This document shows, piece by piece, positions 32,657 through 42,704 of a stretch of DNA of 64,000 bases. The notes beneath the pieces are model-generated. The model saw only the letters and a list, made by a program, of their open reading frames with translations. It ran no database searches and was not told the origin of the DNA. The position numbers and the translations under genes are program-made. Numbering within the stretch: position 1 is the first letter of the stretch; each line of letters opens with the position of its first letter. This DNA is from Cladobotryum mycophilum (Eukaryota > Ascomycota > Sordariomycetes > Hypocreales > Hypocreaceae). The DNA lies in the NCBI GenBank assembly GCA_036429605.1, contig JAVFKD010000004.1, positions 4,774,001 to 4,838,000 of the forward strand, in the 5' to 3' direction.

Positions 32657-34025
32657 GGTAAAAAGTTGGTGTACTGTTGATGGCAATCGTTGAAGCCTAG
32701 ATGGTTGGTTTATTGACTTGGATGAAGAAGAGATTGCTTTGCTTGGTGTACAATACGTTTGATGATGATGATGATGAAAAAGAAGAAGATGAAGAAGTCG
32801 AATTTGCAGTCTGTAGAAAGAAGGCACAGAAGCTGGTTCGCTCATGACTTATAAGTGAGGAAAGCTTTGTTTGCAGCAAGTAGTGATTCAGAGCCTGCAG
32901 CAGTCCGGTCATTCACTGTAATGCAATGCATTGTGATGTGCAACTGTTCATAATGCTGTTGCTCACTCATTGGACAACAAAGAAATTCTTTAATCTGTGC
33001 ACATGCGCACGCTGATTCTTACTTGGATTGAAGGCAAGTAAAAATAACTTGAAGTATTAAAAAGAAAATAACTGAAAGACGTGCACCTTATCATAAGACT
33101 TCTATTTAACGCACTGATGATGGTTTGTAGGGTTGCTGCCAGCATTGTCTCTATTTAAAGATTATTTGTTTATTCTTTGGTCTCCACAAGGTCGAATGCC
33201 TTGTTCTTTTGCAGAGCATTCAAAAATAAATTGTTTTGTGAGATTCAATGTTGGAAATTTAAGTCCAATATGGCAAACACACTCCGTTGTGCAATGATTG
33301 TAGATTTCAGGATAAATATGAGAGTATAGGGTAGGTAGACTTCAGGTAGTACCACGAGTTTCAGTCGGACACCATTTCTGAGTAAGACGAAAAGTAAAGC
33401 ACCTCTCTCCAGCAGTGAAACCAGAATGATCGTCCGTCTTAGTAATATAAACATAAACTCCTCTCTCACGATAACGGAGGATGCAAAGACTTGAGACCAC
33501 TTCAATCATTTATTTCGCATGCATGGCATTCATGCCAGCTACTTGCCTCATTGTGCTCCCAAAATTGGCCTTTATAAAGCTGAAACTCTTCGGAAATACG
33601 TTGTAGTAACGCAGCACATTGTGCTCCTTCGCCTTGTCGCTCTGTTCAATACGGTGACGACATCGTGCCGACCGACACAAGCTCTGCAGCTTGGCTTGCA
33701 GCAGTGTTTCAGATCAACGACCTCTAATAGGCGGCATACGGCCGGGACGGGACGGCATTATTCTCCTGGGGTCCCGCGTTACGTAGCAATGATGGACAAA
33801 TCTTGCAATTGGCCTCTGACTTGGACGATCGGGACATGAAGAGCGGCGGGGAGGGCGGTTGATGTTGCCGTCAACAGGTATAAGAAGGGGACAAGCTCTT
33901 CGTCCCGACTTCCTGCTATCCTTTCAAACAGACCATCATTCACATATATCCCTGCCCTCTCCATTTTCTTGCATCTCACCAACTCGTCTCACCCCTAGAT
34001 CCATCCATCCATCCATCCATCCACA
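32657..34025. other. Gene-poor stretch before the small secreted-protein gene
   Basis: About 1.4 kb, AT-rich, without a recognisable gene. A (GAT)n/(GAA)n-rich patch lies at about 32760-32800. The right end is a pyrimidine-rich promoter and leader with a CCAT repeat directly before the ATG at 34026. Confidence 0.5.
34001..34023. repeat. (CCAT)n repeat in the 5' leader
   Basis: Nearly six CCAT units ending two bases before the ATG at 34026. Confidence 0.9.
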
Positions 34026-34347
34026 ATGCTTGTCCCAGGACTTGTTCAGCTGTCCTTGAGCCTGCTCTTGGTCACAGAGGCCACAGCAAAGGGTGGCGCC
34101 CATACCAAGACCTGCTACGAGGGCGAATCAACCGAGCTTCACTGCTACTACCCTTGATGGTGGTCCCGATGCCACTGATGACGAAAAGGCCAAGGCCATC
34201 ATCGGATGTCTGACTGATGGTGGCTCGCTGGGTGTCCAAGTGAACTCGACCAACCCCGTTTACAAATCGTCTTCGTACGAGGAGGCGGGTCTCAGCCCGA
34301 AGGGTATTCTGATTAAGGTGGTGTCTAATGGTCAATCTGAGCTTTAA
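34026..34347 (+). pseudogene. Small secreted-protein gene, interrupted
   Basis: The ATG at 34026 opens a 43-residue frame with a strong signal peptide (hydrophobic LVQLSLSLLLVTEATA) followed by a short mature part with two cysteines. It stops at TGA 34155-34157. From about 34150 the neighbouring frame is open to a TAA at 34345-34347 and reads DGGPDATDDEKAKAIIGCL, with further plausible secreted-protein sequence. The two parts probably belong to one cysteine-containing small secreted protein of about 100 residues, broken by a frameshift near 34150. The family is unknown. An unrecognised splice or an assembly error is the alternative. Confidence 0.5.
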
Positions 34348-37300
34348 ACGTGTCATCTAATGGGCCATTATGTATGAGTTGGAGGATGAATAGGTGGGAC
34401 CATGTTTCTCAATACTTGACGTCCGAGGATACGAAAATGAACAATAAATATTTCTTCATTGAGTAGTGCCCATTTCATTCGCAGTAACCAGTAATTCGGC
34501 CAGCAAAATGAGTACCAAAATGACACCTCATAGCCAAAGGCACATGCGTGATCTTGTGTGGTTATGGGAAGCGTTTATCCATTCTGAAAGTTTATTCTTG
34601 GGGATGGTAGTGGTATGCCTGGCACAAACTGGCGGGAGAAAAGAGATGCGACTGAGTGTACAACCACATGAAGCAAACTTGGTGGTAGCTCCCATGTGTG
34701 ATTCAATTCATCGGTCCGTTATGTGGCCTGCCGGAAACTTGCCAAGGTGACATCCATAATTAGTATTACCAAGTAATCATGGAAAGACTCACTACTCCAA
34801 CCATTGAGGCTGTGCTGTACTCCTATGTTGAAACTCGTATGGCCTTTCAATTTCCGAAATCTCTCAATTATTGACCAAGATATCTTTGTCGCAATCCCGA
34901 ATTAACTGAGTGGACAGCCGGTGAGAAATGCAGACAGTGGCAAAAACACAAACCCCTTTGTCTTACTGCGCGCATTGACTTTGCCGCCTGCACCTCAAGC
35001 CCAGCGCTGAACTCAATTCATTGTGAAAGATCATCTTCCTGTCCTGGTGATGATTTGGAAGTCCTTTGTTTCCACGGTTTACGGCGTAGCAAGGGCCTCT
35101 GGAAAGGCCAAACCGGTTGCTTTGTTTGCAGCACAGAGTATCGTCACAGAGCTGGGCGTCTAGACCATCCTTTCACTTGGCAAGACCCCACAGGCCGACA
35201 GGCCGCATTCGTGTTTGCCTTTCTTGAGATCTGGCTTCTCTAGTTCTCCTCGACCCCATGCAAAAGTCGAAATTCTCGTCATCGCATTCAAGGTTTTATC
35301 GACAGGCGTGGCCTTTGGAAACAAGAGCGGTGTCTATCGCAGAGCCATGGTGCGACTACGAAGCGTTGAGCAATGATGATGAACCTACCTAGCTTAGCGG
35401 CGTGCCATCACCAAACACATCTCCGGGCGTAATGTTCAAGAAGACCTGTGGAGCAAGGATGAGAGAATTTGCTGAATACTGCCACATGATACATTGGCAC
35501 TCTCACCTCGCGTGACGGAGAGCGACATGACTCTTATGGAGTTTGCCGTTGGCCGATTGATACCATTTTGCGATTTCCGATGTCAATCAAGCCACAATTT
35601 TAGAAACGGACAGGAAAGGTTGAGTGCATAAATTAAAAAGAGGATTGGTGAGGCTGAGAGAAGTAAAGCCTCTCTTAATCTTGAGGTGATTTGCGTTGAT
35701 TGCAAATATGACCACCCGCGACAGCAGAGGAGAAATGAATGGGATGCTCAACAGTGATGCAAATGATGTAATCCGTCCAGAACGTTCATTACGCCTGAAT
35801 GTATAGGAAGTATCACAATGTAATTGTAGTCATCCTTTGTAGGATTATGAGTGGTCTTTAGTCTTAGTATGGCAATGCTAGGAAGTGGATGTGCAAAAGC
35901 AAAGGCGGCGACAGTTAAGCGTGGTAACGCTGGGGCAAGAAGAGAATGGCTATTTGCTCAATTGAAATTATGGAAAATATAAAGGTTTAGCGGTTCGTAG
36001 GCCAGAATACGGGGCTCATATCGCCAGCGGTTCTCTTCATCAATTTATTTTACCTGGCTTTTGGCTTTGAGGAACAGAATGGCGGCCTTTACCGCGACAG
36101 TGACGATATTGGATTGACATATGACCACAGGGTGAATGGCTATAATAGATAGAGCGATGAAACGTATTGACTGTTTAGTAGCTTTGATAGGGTAAAATGG
36201 TCTTCGCAGCCGACGATGAAACAGCTAAACGAGTCATGATTAAGAAACGATGTGCTTCTCAGCTGACTTGGGAACTCATCAAGACTAAGTTTCGTCGTAT
36301 CATCTGATAAGGAACCTAAGAACCAACGAAGCGATGATACGCCGTGAGCAAAAATGGGTATGGACGAACGATTGCGGAAAGACTCTCAACCCCCGTTTAC
36401 TGTCCTCGTGGGTGACCGTGGTTCTCTAGAGTAACGGTGGTTGATGTATTGGAATAAGCTACCTGTTCTCTATGCTCAAAATGGAAGGTCACTTGTAACA
36501 AGAACATATTCTATGCAAACGCCCCATGAAAATGGATTCGTCTAAAGTGTCAAATCTGGTTTAAGTTGTGCCGAAGACAACCGGCAACCCCCTCTATAAA
36601 CTGGGAGTAAGGTGGAACATCACGCACAATAGAACAGGGTGCTTTACCAACTAGTTCTTTGTGGATTGTTTTTACCGCGATCCGCCAATTCTCAAGTACG
36701 GGGTACTAGTTACATTTGGGCAGAATCAAGAAGAATGGATACTGTTTACCTTGCACGATACACACATCTGGCCACATGAGGTCACAATCCCAACTAACAA
36801 GCAACGTTGTATCATGAGTTCCTGTTACCTCGTGAGAGTAGATGTTTAACGCGATGTTTCATCGGGCCTTCATGTTGCTACTCGGGCTTAATATGGATGG
36901 GTTGAACACGGCTCAGAATATGGGGGGAGATAGACAACTTACAGCGGTTCAACAGTCGGCAATACCTGATCGAACACACCGATGCTACAGACTTGCATAA
37001 GTGAGCCATCTATGACAGGCTCAGACGACGTCACCAAGTGTTGTTGCCGAGTGTCGTTGCCGTCCTTCTAATCCCAAATCAGGTAAAGACTTGCAACACC
37101 CCATCTAGAAGACAACGAAACTGGATACAGTTGCCTATGTCTACGATGATGTCCGGGACTTTTGCGCACATGATGCGTCCATACGAACCGCGCTATGGAG
37201 ACTCCTACCATCTTGCGACTAATCCATCTCGCTCTCTTAGCTCGACAGACGCAGCAGATAGTTTACTTGATCCTTGACGATCCAAGTTTCCCCTGTTTAT

Positions 37301-38897
37301 CAGAGCCCTAGTTTCCAAATCAAGTTTAATACGAACAACGAGAACCGTGGCCTTTGCTTGATTATGGCATGATGTCTAGCAGCCCAATACCACCGTGTTG
37401 ATCCCTGAACTACCGCCACGATTCTAACGCTATCTACTTGTAATACATGCAAGAACTTATGTAGCTGCAAGTGCGTGTTTTTTTTGTGTGTGCCGTGACT
37501 CATGAGGCTTCCCTTGAAGATGATCCACATATTCTAACTTTGGATGTAAAGTAGGACTCAACGGGAACAACGCCGAGCGACAGCTTGCAACTTCCACACT
37601 CTATCCCATGAGAATAAGTAATCTACCAGTCCGAGGTTGTACGTGCAAGGTTCCATTCATTCATTGACGGCATGGAAGCCACATTTTTAATATCAGCCTC
37701 ACACCCATCGAGACACAAGCTTATTTAGCAAACTATGTAGTCAAGCGCGCAGCATCAACTATTGCAATGAACATGGAGGGAGATGTTGGAAAAATATCTA
37801 AGCCACACGATAATGGCAATATTTTCTAATAATAGTCAGCATGGCGGTATTAACTAAGCAGTATTCCTTACTTCACCAAATGGCTCTGCGGCGCAGTGAA
37901 CGTGGCTTGGCTGGCCCGGGTAAAATATGCGGGTAAAAGATGACGATGATGGCACGGTAGTATCCTGGTGGCTATCGTGGAGAGGAGCGGCTTGTTAGTG
38001 ACAAAACAGAACCTCTGAGAGAATCCTTCGGCCGAGACCAGCGGCATTTTTCTGGCAATCAACTGGTTGTTGCTGCATGCGGGTTAAGCATATCCAAAGA
38101 GAGACATGCATACTATGACCTCCTCACCTTTCCAACCTGCCCGGCACGTCTACCAATCGGTGGCCCCTACAAATTTGGTAAAGGGTGTTTGCCTGCAGCA
38201 GTGGATGGACCCTCTTGGCCGAATTCCGGGGCTCTGTCCACTCAGTGTCTGCGCCACAGCTTCTCTGGGTCTCCTCGGTAACTGTGCAGAGCACACTGAC
38301 CAAACCCATCTGGTTTTCTTCGGGAGTTGCCAGTATGTGTCCCACAGTAAAGCAGGCCCCCCGAGGCACAACGCCGATACCACGATGCGGCCCGTGAGCA
38401 ACATCATGAGAGAGCCTGTGGAGAACGTTGTCAAGTTTCAAACATCATCATCTCGTATTAAAGATAAGATGGCGCTAAAGCATCCTGAAATAGATTTGGT
38501 TCCATTTTGCATGTCGAAAACAGGACGGGCCCAGCAACATGCTGTAGCAACTCTGTAGATACCGCCTTCTTCACCCGTTATGCTCCCTTAGATGCATCAA
38601 ATTCGTTCAACACTACCCCAGACGCGCGTCCGGGGTGAATTTTTTCTTTCTTGCAAAGCCCACTGGTGACAGCTTCTGTCCGAGAATATCGCCATGTTGC
38701 TTCAGGGGTTTGCGATGCGGAGTCATGTTGCTGGGCTCTGCTTAGCCCTTCCCTTGTAAATCGATAATCTAGTGACAAGTTCTTCATGCGTTTGGGCAGT
38801 TTGACACTGATGTAAATATAAACCGAGGGAACGGCGTTGTCAAGTTCATGCTCATCAGACTTTGAATCAACACTCTTCAGAGACAAGTCTACTCAGC
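34348..38897. other. 4.5-kb gene-poor, AT-rich region
   Basis: This is the longest stretch without a supported gene. Open frames are short and lie on both strands. The largest, 150 residues at 38106-38558 (plus), overlaps equally long frames on the other strand and shows no domain. I saw no transposase, reverse transcriptase, LTR or tRNA that I could defend. The last 80 bp hold a TATAAA box for the gene at 38898. Confidence 0.55.
38817..38822 (+). promoter_or_regulatory. Putative TATA box of the secreted EEP-fold gene
   Basis: TATAAA 76 bp upstream of the ATG at 38898. Confidence 0.4.
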
Positions 38898-40706
38898 ATG
38901 CGTGAAAACTTCTTGTGTCGATCGGCTTTGTCCGTCTTCATCTTTCTCACGTTGGGACTTTTCGCAGAGGCAAAATCTCACGTCCTCCCTGGTGCTCTCA
39001 CGCTACTCTATGATGAGCATTCGTTCACCCTCGAGTATTCAACTCCAAAGCCTTCGCCCAAAAATTGGATCGCCATATATGCAGCAGGTCAAGGAGGCCC
39101 CGATGGTCAGAAACGTACGGGAGATGCCCTCGCCTGGGATTATGCACCAGACCTGGAAGGATCCGTCACCTACGACATGAGGACACTATCACCTGGGCAA
39201 TACAAGGCATACTACCTTTCAAAAGACGGCTACAAATGGATCGCCAATCCGGTGGAAATTGTTATCCCCCTGCTTGAGAGTCGACTTTCTCTTGCCGATG
39301 GGAAATCCCTCCTCACCTTTGAATTTGAGACCAAGGCGGCGAGCAAGGAGAACTGGATTGGTCTCTATCATGTAACTGGAGGCGGGCCGATGAACCGAGG
39401 CAATGCTCAGGGCTCTGTTTCTTGGGCCTACGCCCCAGGAACTGATGGTACCGTTGAGGTGCCAGTTTCCCATATTCAGCCTGGAAAATACAATGCATAC
39501 TATCTCGCAGATGATGGCTACGACTTATTATCTGATCCAGTTGAAGTCTTTATCCCTGGAAAAGGCCCCCTCAAATTCATCGTGGACAAATTCACCACTC
39601 AAAATGCTCGGCCAGGCGCTCATTTTAAAGCCACCATCAGTGGCCTGCTGTACAATCCGCCTGATGCGAACACCGAGTTCTCCGTTGTATCCAAATCCCA
39701 AGGCGCTGATTGGATTGAGGTTTCACGGGATGGCAAGTTGTCTGGGACACCAAGTCGCATTTCTGAGGACGCGGAGGTTGTTATCGAGGCCACCGCATCG
39801 GACAAGTCCAAGGCTAAAATAACAGTCAAAATTCCAATGGTCCACACTGGTTCGCCAATGGTGAGCGAACTTACAGTCATGTCTTTCAACTTGTGGTTCG
39901 GTGGTACAAAGGTCAATGACTATCATGCCAAACAAGTCCGGTTCCTCGCCAATAGCGGCGTTGATGTTGTTGGAGTTCAGGAAAGCGGTGGTGGTCACGC
40001 TATTCGCCTAGCGGAGGCATTGGGCTGGCATCATTGGCAAGACAGAGATGTCGGTATCATCTCGAGATACCCAATTGTGAGAAGGTATCCAGGCGTAGAG
40101 TCAGGCGGCGCCGTGCGCATTGCTTTGGAAGACAACAGCCAAGTCATCGTCTGGAATGTCCATCTGGGCTATGATCCATATGGCCCCTACGACTTTTGCT
40201 TTGATCACTTGACTCGAAACAGGGTGATGGGCGATGAAACAAAATCGGGTCGCGAACGGCAGATTATCGACATTGTGCAGCGCATGAAAGGCCAACTACA
40301 GGATGCAAAGGATATCCCCGTGATTCTCATGGGCGATTTCAATGCACCATCTCACCTTGATTGGACCAAAGATTCAAGAAGCCAGCATTGCGATGTGGGG
40401 ATATTCCATTGGCCTACTTCTCGCTATCCCACCCAGGCTGGCCTTGTCGACTCTTACCGTGAGCTGTACAAGGATCCTGTGGTCAAGCCAGGTATTACTT
40501 GGTCCCCTATTTATCTTCACAATCGGGGTGGATCTCCGGAGCCCAAGGATCGCATCGACTTCATCTACCACAAGGGCCTTGAGACTTTGCGCTCCGAGAC
40601 TGTGATTGTGGGTAATCCGAAGCCGGAGCCGCACCATCAAGACAACGAATGGACATCCGATCATGCTGCGGTGAGGTCAGTCTTTAAGATTCCGAAGCGC
40701 CATTAA
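38898..40706 (+). CDS. Secreted endonuclease/exonuclease/phosphatase-fold enzyme with tandem N-terminal repeats
   Basis: A 602-residue intronless gene. Residues ~10-26 form a signal peptide (LSVFIFLTLGLFAEA). Two homologous modules of about 85 residues follow (about 30-115 and 118-205), each with NWI-x-x-Y, a W-x-YAPxxxG segment and a PG-x-Y-x-AYYL-x-DGY motif, then PVEI/PVEV. They look like beta-sandwich domains. Next is an Ig/cadherin-like linker (about 210-320) with a DGKLSGTP motif. The catalytic EEP domain starts at VMSFNLWFGG and contains GVQESGGGH, VWNVHLGYDPYGP, LMGDFNAPSHLDW, RIDFIYHKG and the terminal SDHAAV. These are the metal- and phosphate-binding residues of the sphingomyelinase/DNase I-like superfamily, and all are kept. 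It is probably an extracellular phosphodiesterase; the substrate (phospholipid, phytate-like ester or nucleic acid) is unknown. Confidence 0.9.
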   Translation: MRENFLCRSALSVFIFLTLGLFAEAKSHVLPGALTLLYDEHSFTLEYSTPKPSPKNWIAIYAAGQGGPDGQKRTGDALAWDYAPDLEGSVTYDMRTLSPGQYKAYYLSKDGYKWIANPVEIVIPLLESRLSLADGKSLLTFEFETKAASKENWIGLYHVTGGGPMNRGNAQGSVSWAYAPGTDGTVEVPVSHIQPGKYNAYYLADDGYDLLSDPVEVFIPGKGPLKFIVDKFTTQNARPGAHFKATISGLLYNPPDANTEFSVVSKSQGADWIEVSRDGKLSGTPSRISEDAEVVIEATASDKSKAKITVKIPMVHTGSPMVSELTVMSFNLWFGGTKVNDYHAKQVRFLANSGVDVVGVQESGGGHAIRLAEALGWHHWQDRDVGIISRYPIVRRYPGVESGGAVRIALEDNSQVIVWNVHLGYDPYGPYDFCFDHLTRNRVMGDETKSGRERQIIDIVQRMKGQLQDAKDIPVILMGDFNAPSHLDWTKDSRSQHCDVGIFHWPTSRYPTQAGLVDSYRELYKDPVVKPGITWSPIYLHNRGGSPEPKDRIDFIYHKGLETLRSETVIVGNPKPEPHHQDNEWTSDHAAVRSVFKIPKRH

Positions 40707-41409
40707 AAGCCGTGTTTCTTCACGTTGGTTTGGCCAAGCCATATGAAAGTTGGCCATGTCGAGTCCATGATGGGGTTGTAGGGGTTCACGACGAGATGAT
40801 ACATCATGCATGTCTGCCATCATGATGCCACTGGTATTCAGATTTGTCATTAGCTAGATTCAAGTATTTCTAATGGTATTTCATTTTATTCCTGAAGAAT
40901 CTGCCCTCATGATCACATATGCATTATTTGCTCGTCGGGGCACGAAACAAGTGTTTTATTTTTATTCTATCCTTACTCAATTTTTTATTTATTTCATTTT
41001 TGTTTCATCTTAGTTGAATCCCAAGATTATGAGATGGAATAATCATTCTCGCCCAAAAACCACAGCAACGTTATTTGTATAGTACATCTCTTGATGGATT
41101 CTAGTTGTATTCTGCGCCATGAATCTATATATAACTCCATGCCATTTGTTAGAGTATGCACAGCTGAATTCTTCTAAATGGATATTGATTAAGATTGGAT
41201 TATTGTCATCCGACTAAGATGGCCCCCACGCCATATGCAACTAACCGTTACAAGATTGTCCAAGTCATCATGTCTGCTAATTATAAATAGCCTTGGCTGC
41301 CGCTGGTCGAAACACACATCAATCGATCATCCTGCATCTCCCTCTCCACCTCCTTCAAATCAGCCGCTTCACTTTTGTCAGCACACGCAGCCAACACTTT
41401 ATCGACATC
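40707..41409. other. Intergenic region upstream of the thioesterase gene
   Basis: About 700 bp, AT-rich, with no gene seen. TATAAATA at 41282-41289 is the likely core promoter of the thioesterase. Confidence 0.55.
41282..41289 (+). promoter_or_regulatory. Putative TATA box of the thioesterase gene
   Basis: TATAAATA about 120 bp upstream of the ATG at 41410. Confidence 0.4.
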
Positions 41410-42414
41410 ATGTCCGACGACACCAATCCCAACAGAATCCAGTCAAGGCCCGACGCAAGTCATAATCTTCCCCTTATTTTGATGCATGATGGCAGCGGCT
41501 TAGCCATCCACTATAGGGCCCTTCAGAGCCTTGACCGAGACGTTTGGGCCATTCACAGACCCCAGTCTTGGGATACCAAAGACCACGGCGGGGGAGTTGA
41601 GGAGCTCGCGCGGCACTACATTGGACTGATACATGGTGCCGGCATCAAAGGCAAGGTCATTCTTGGGGGCTGGTCCTTTGGTGGAAATCTCTCGACGGAA
41701 ATGGCACGACTGCTAGCTGAAGATCGCACATCTAAGATCACTGTTGCCGGTCTCCTGCTTATCGATGTTCCATGCTCGATCCCCCTCCTACTCCTGAGGA
41801 GTACACACATACCATCTCAGAGCCGCAATTCGATCACCTCCCCCAAGAGCTATTGAAGACTCTGGAAGACGCCCGCTCCGCAATTCTGAACTGGGCGGTG
41901 CCTTCGTGGAATGGCCTATTTGATAAAGGTCAAGATGTTCAATGTCTGATCGATGGAACGGAATACCTCGTGGAACCGGGAACGGTGCTCTACAAGCCCC
42001 TTGATGCCCAATGGACCGTCAAGGCATTGCCCAATCTGGACAAGGCGGCCTACACTCTGCCTAAGTCATCTGCGAAGCCAATCCTGTGTCCACCCGCTGT
42101 ATTGCTGCGATGCACAGACTACACACCGACTGTTGATGGTGGAGAGACCAGGAGCTATGTGGATTACTATCGAGACTCTCCCCTTTTGGGATGGGAGCAT
42201 AAATATCACCATTTTATTAAGGCTGCGTTGGAGATCAAGGGTAACCATTATGCTGTGTTTGACAAAGCTAGCCCTTCACAGGTGAGAACAAGAAGCGGCG
42301 TGGCCTTGGCTCACTGAAGACTAATCCGTATCATAGATGGTTCAACTTACGGCATGCGTCAGATCTGGATTAGAAGCTCTGGAAAGTATTGAGGTACTAG
42401 ATGACTTTATGTGA
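41410..42414 (+). pseudogene. Discrete polyketide thioesterase (alpha/beta hydrolase) with a one-base frameshift
   Basis: Stand-alone thioesterase of the type I TE (PKS/NRPS) family, expected to release the polyketide from the neighbouring synthase, whose C-terminus lacks a TE. Exon 1 runs 41410-42281 and exon 2 42337-42414 (intron GTGAGA..ATAG). Visible are LILMHDGSGLAIHYR (oxyanion region), the nucleophile elbow GGWSFGGN, a lid segment and a GNHYAVF catalytic-histidine segment. Exon lengths sum to 950, one base short. The break is at about 41769-41772: the first frame reads LLLIDVP and the expected continuation MLDPPPTPEEY lies one frame over. With one more base the protein would be 316 residues. 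The gap is not in a homopolymer. It may be a real mutation or an assembly error. The gene is convergent with the PKS, 290 bp apart. Confidence 0.8.
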
Positions 42415-42704
42415 ATTTAGAGGGAGGCCTTCACGAGACACAGCGTGATAGACAAAGGTTTGAAAGCGTGCATTAGAGAGCAGGCTTGTGAAATAGTCTC
42501 AATCACATGATTGCATAGTTGCTGCATTCGCCGTGTGCATGTCACCAAGCGAACGACTATTTAAGCGTTTACTCATGCACAGAATGAAGTTGAACAAACA
42601 TTGTCGAATTTAACATGGATCTAATGAACAAGAATACATACTCAACCATGCAAATCCAACAACCTCATCAACCTCTCCCGCCGCCGTTGTTGATATGACA
42701 ACTC

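Noticed and set aside
36300..37300. Possible tRNA or structural RNA genes in the gene-poor region
   Set aside because: No GGTTCRA-type T-loop with a matching acceptor stem was found by eye; a covariance-model search would be needed.
38106..38558. 150-residue plus-strand open frame
   Set aside because: Overlapped by similarly long frames on the minus strand, without a domain, signal peptide or good promoter; probably chance.
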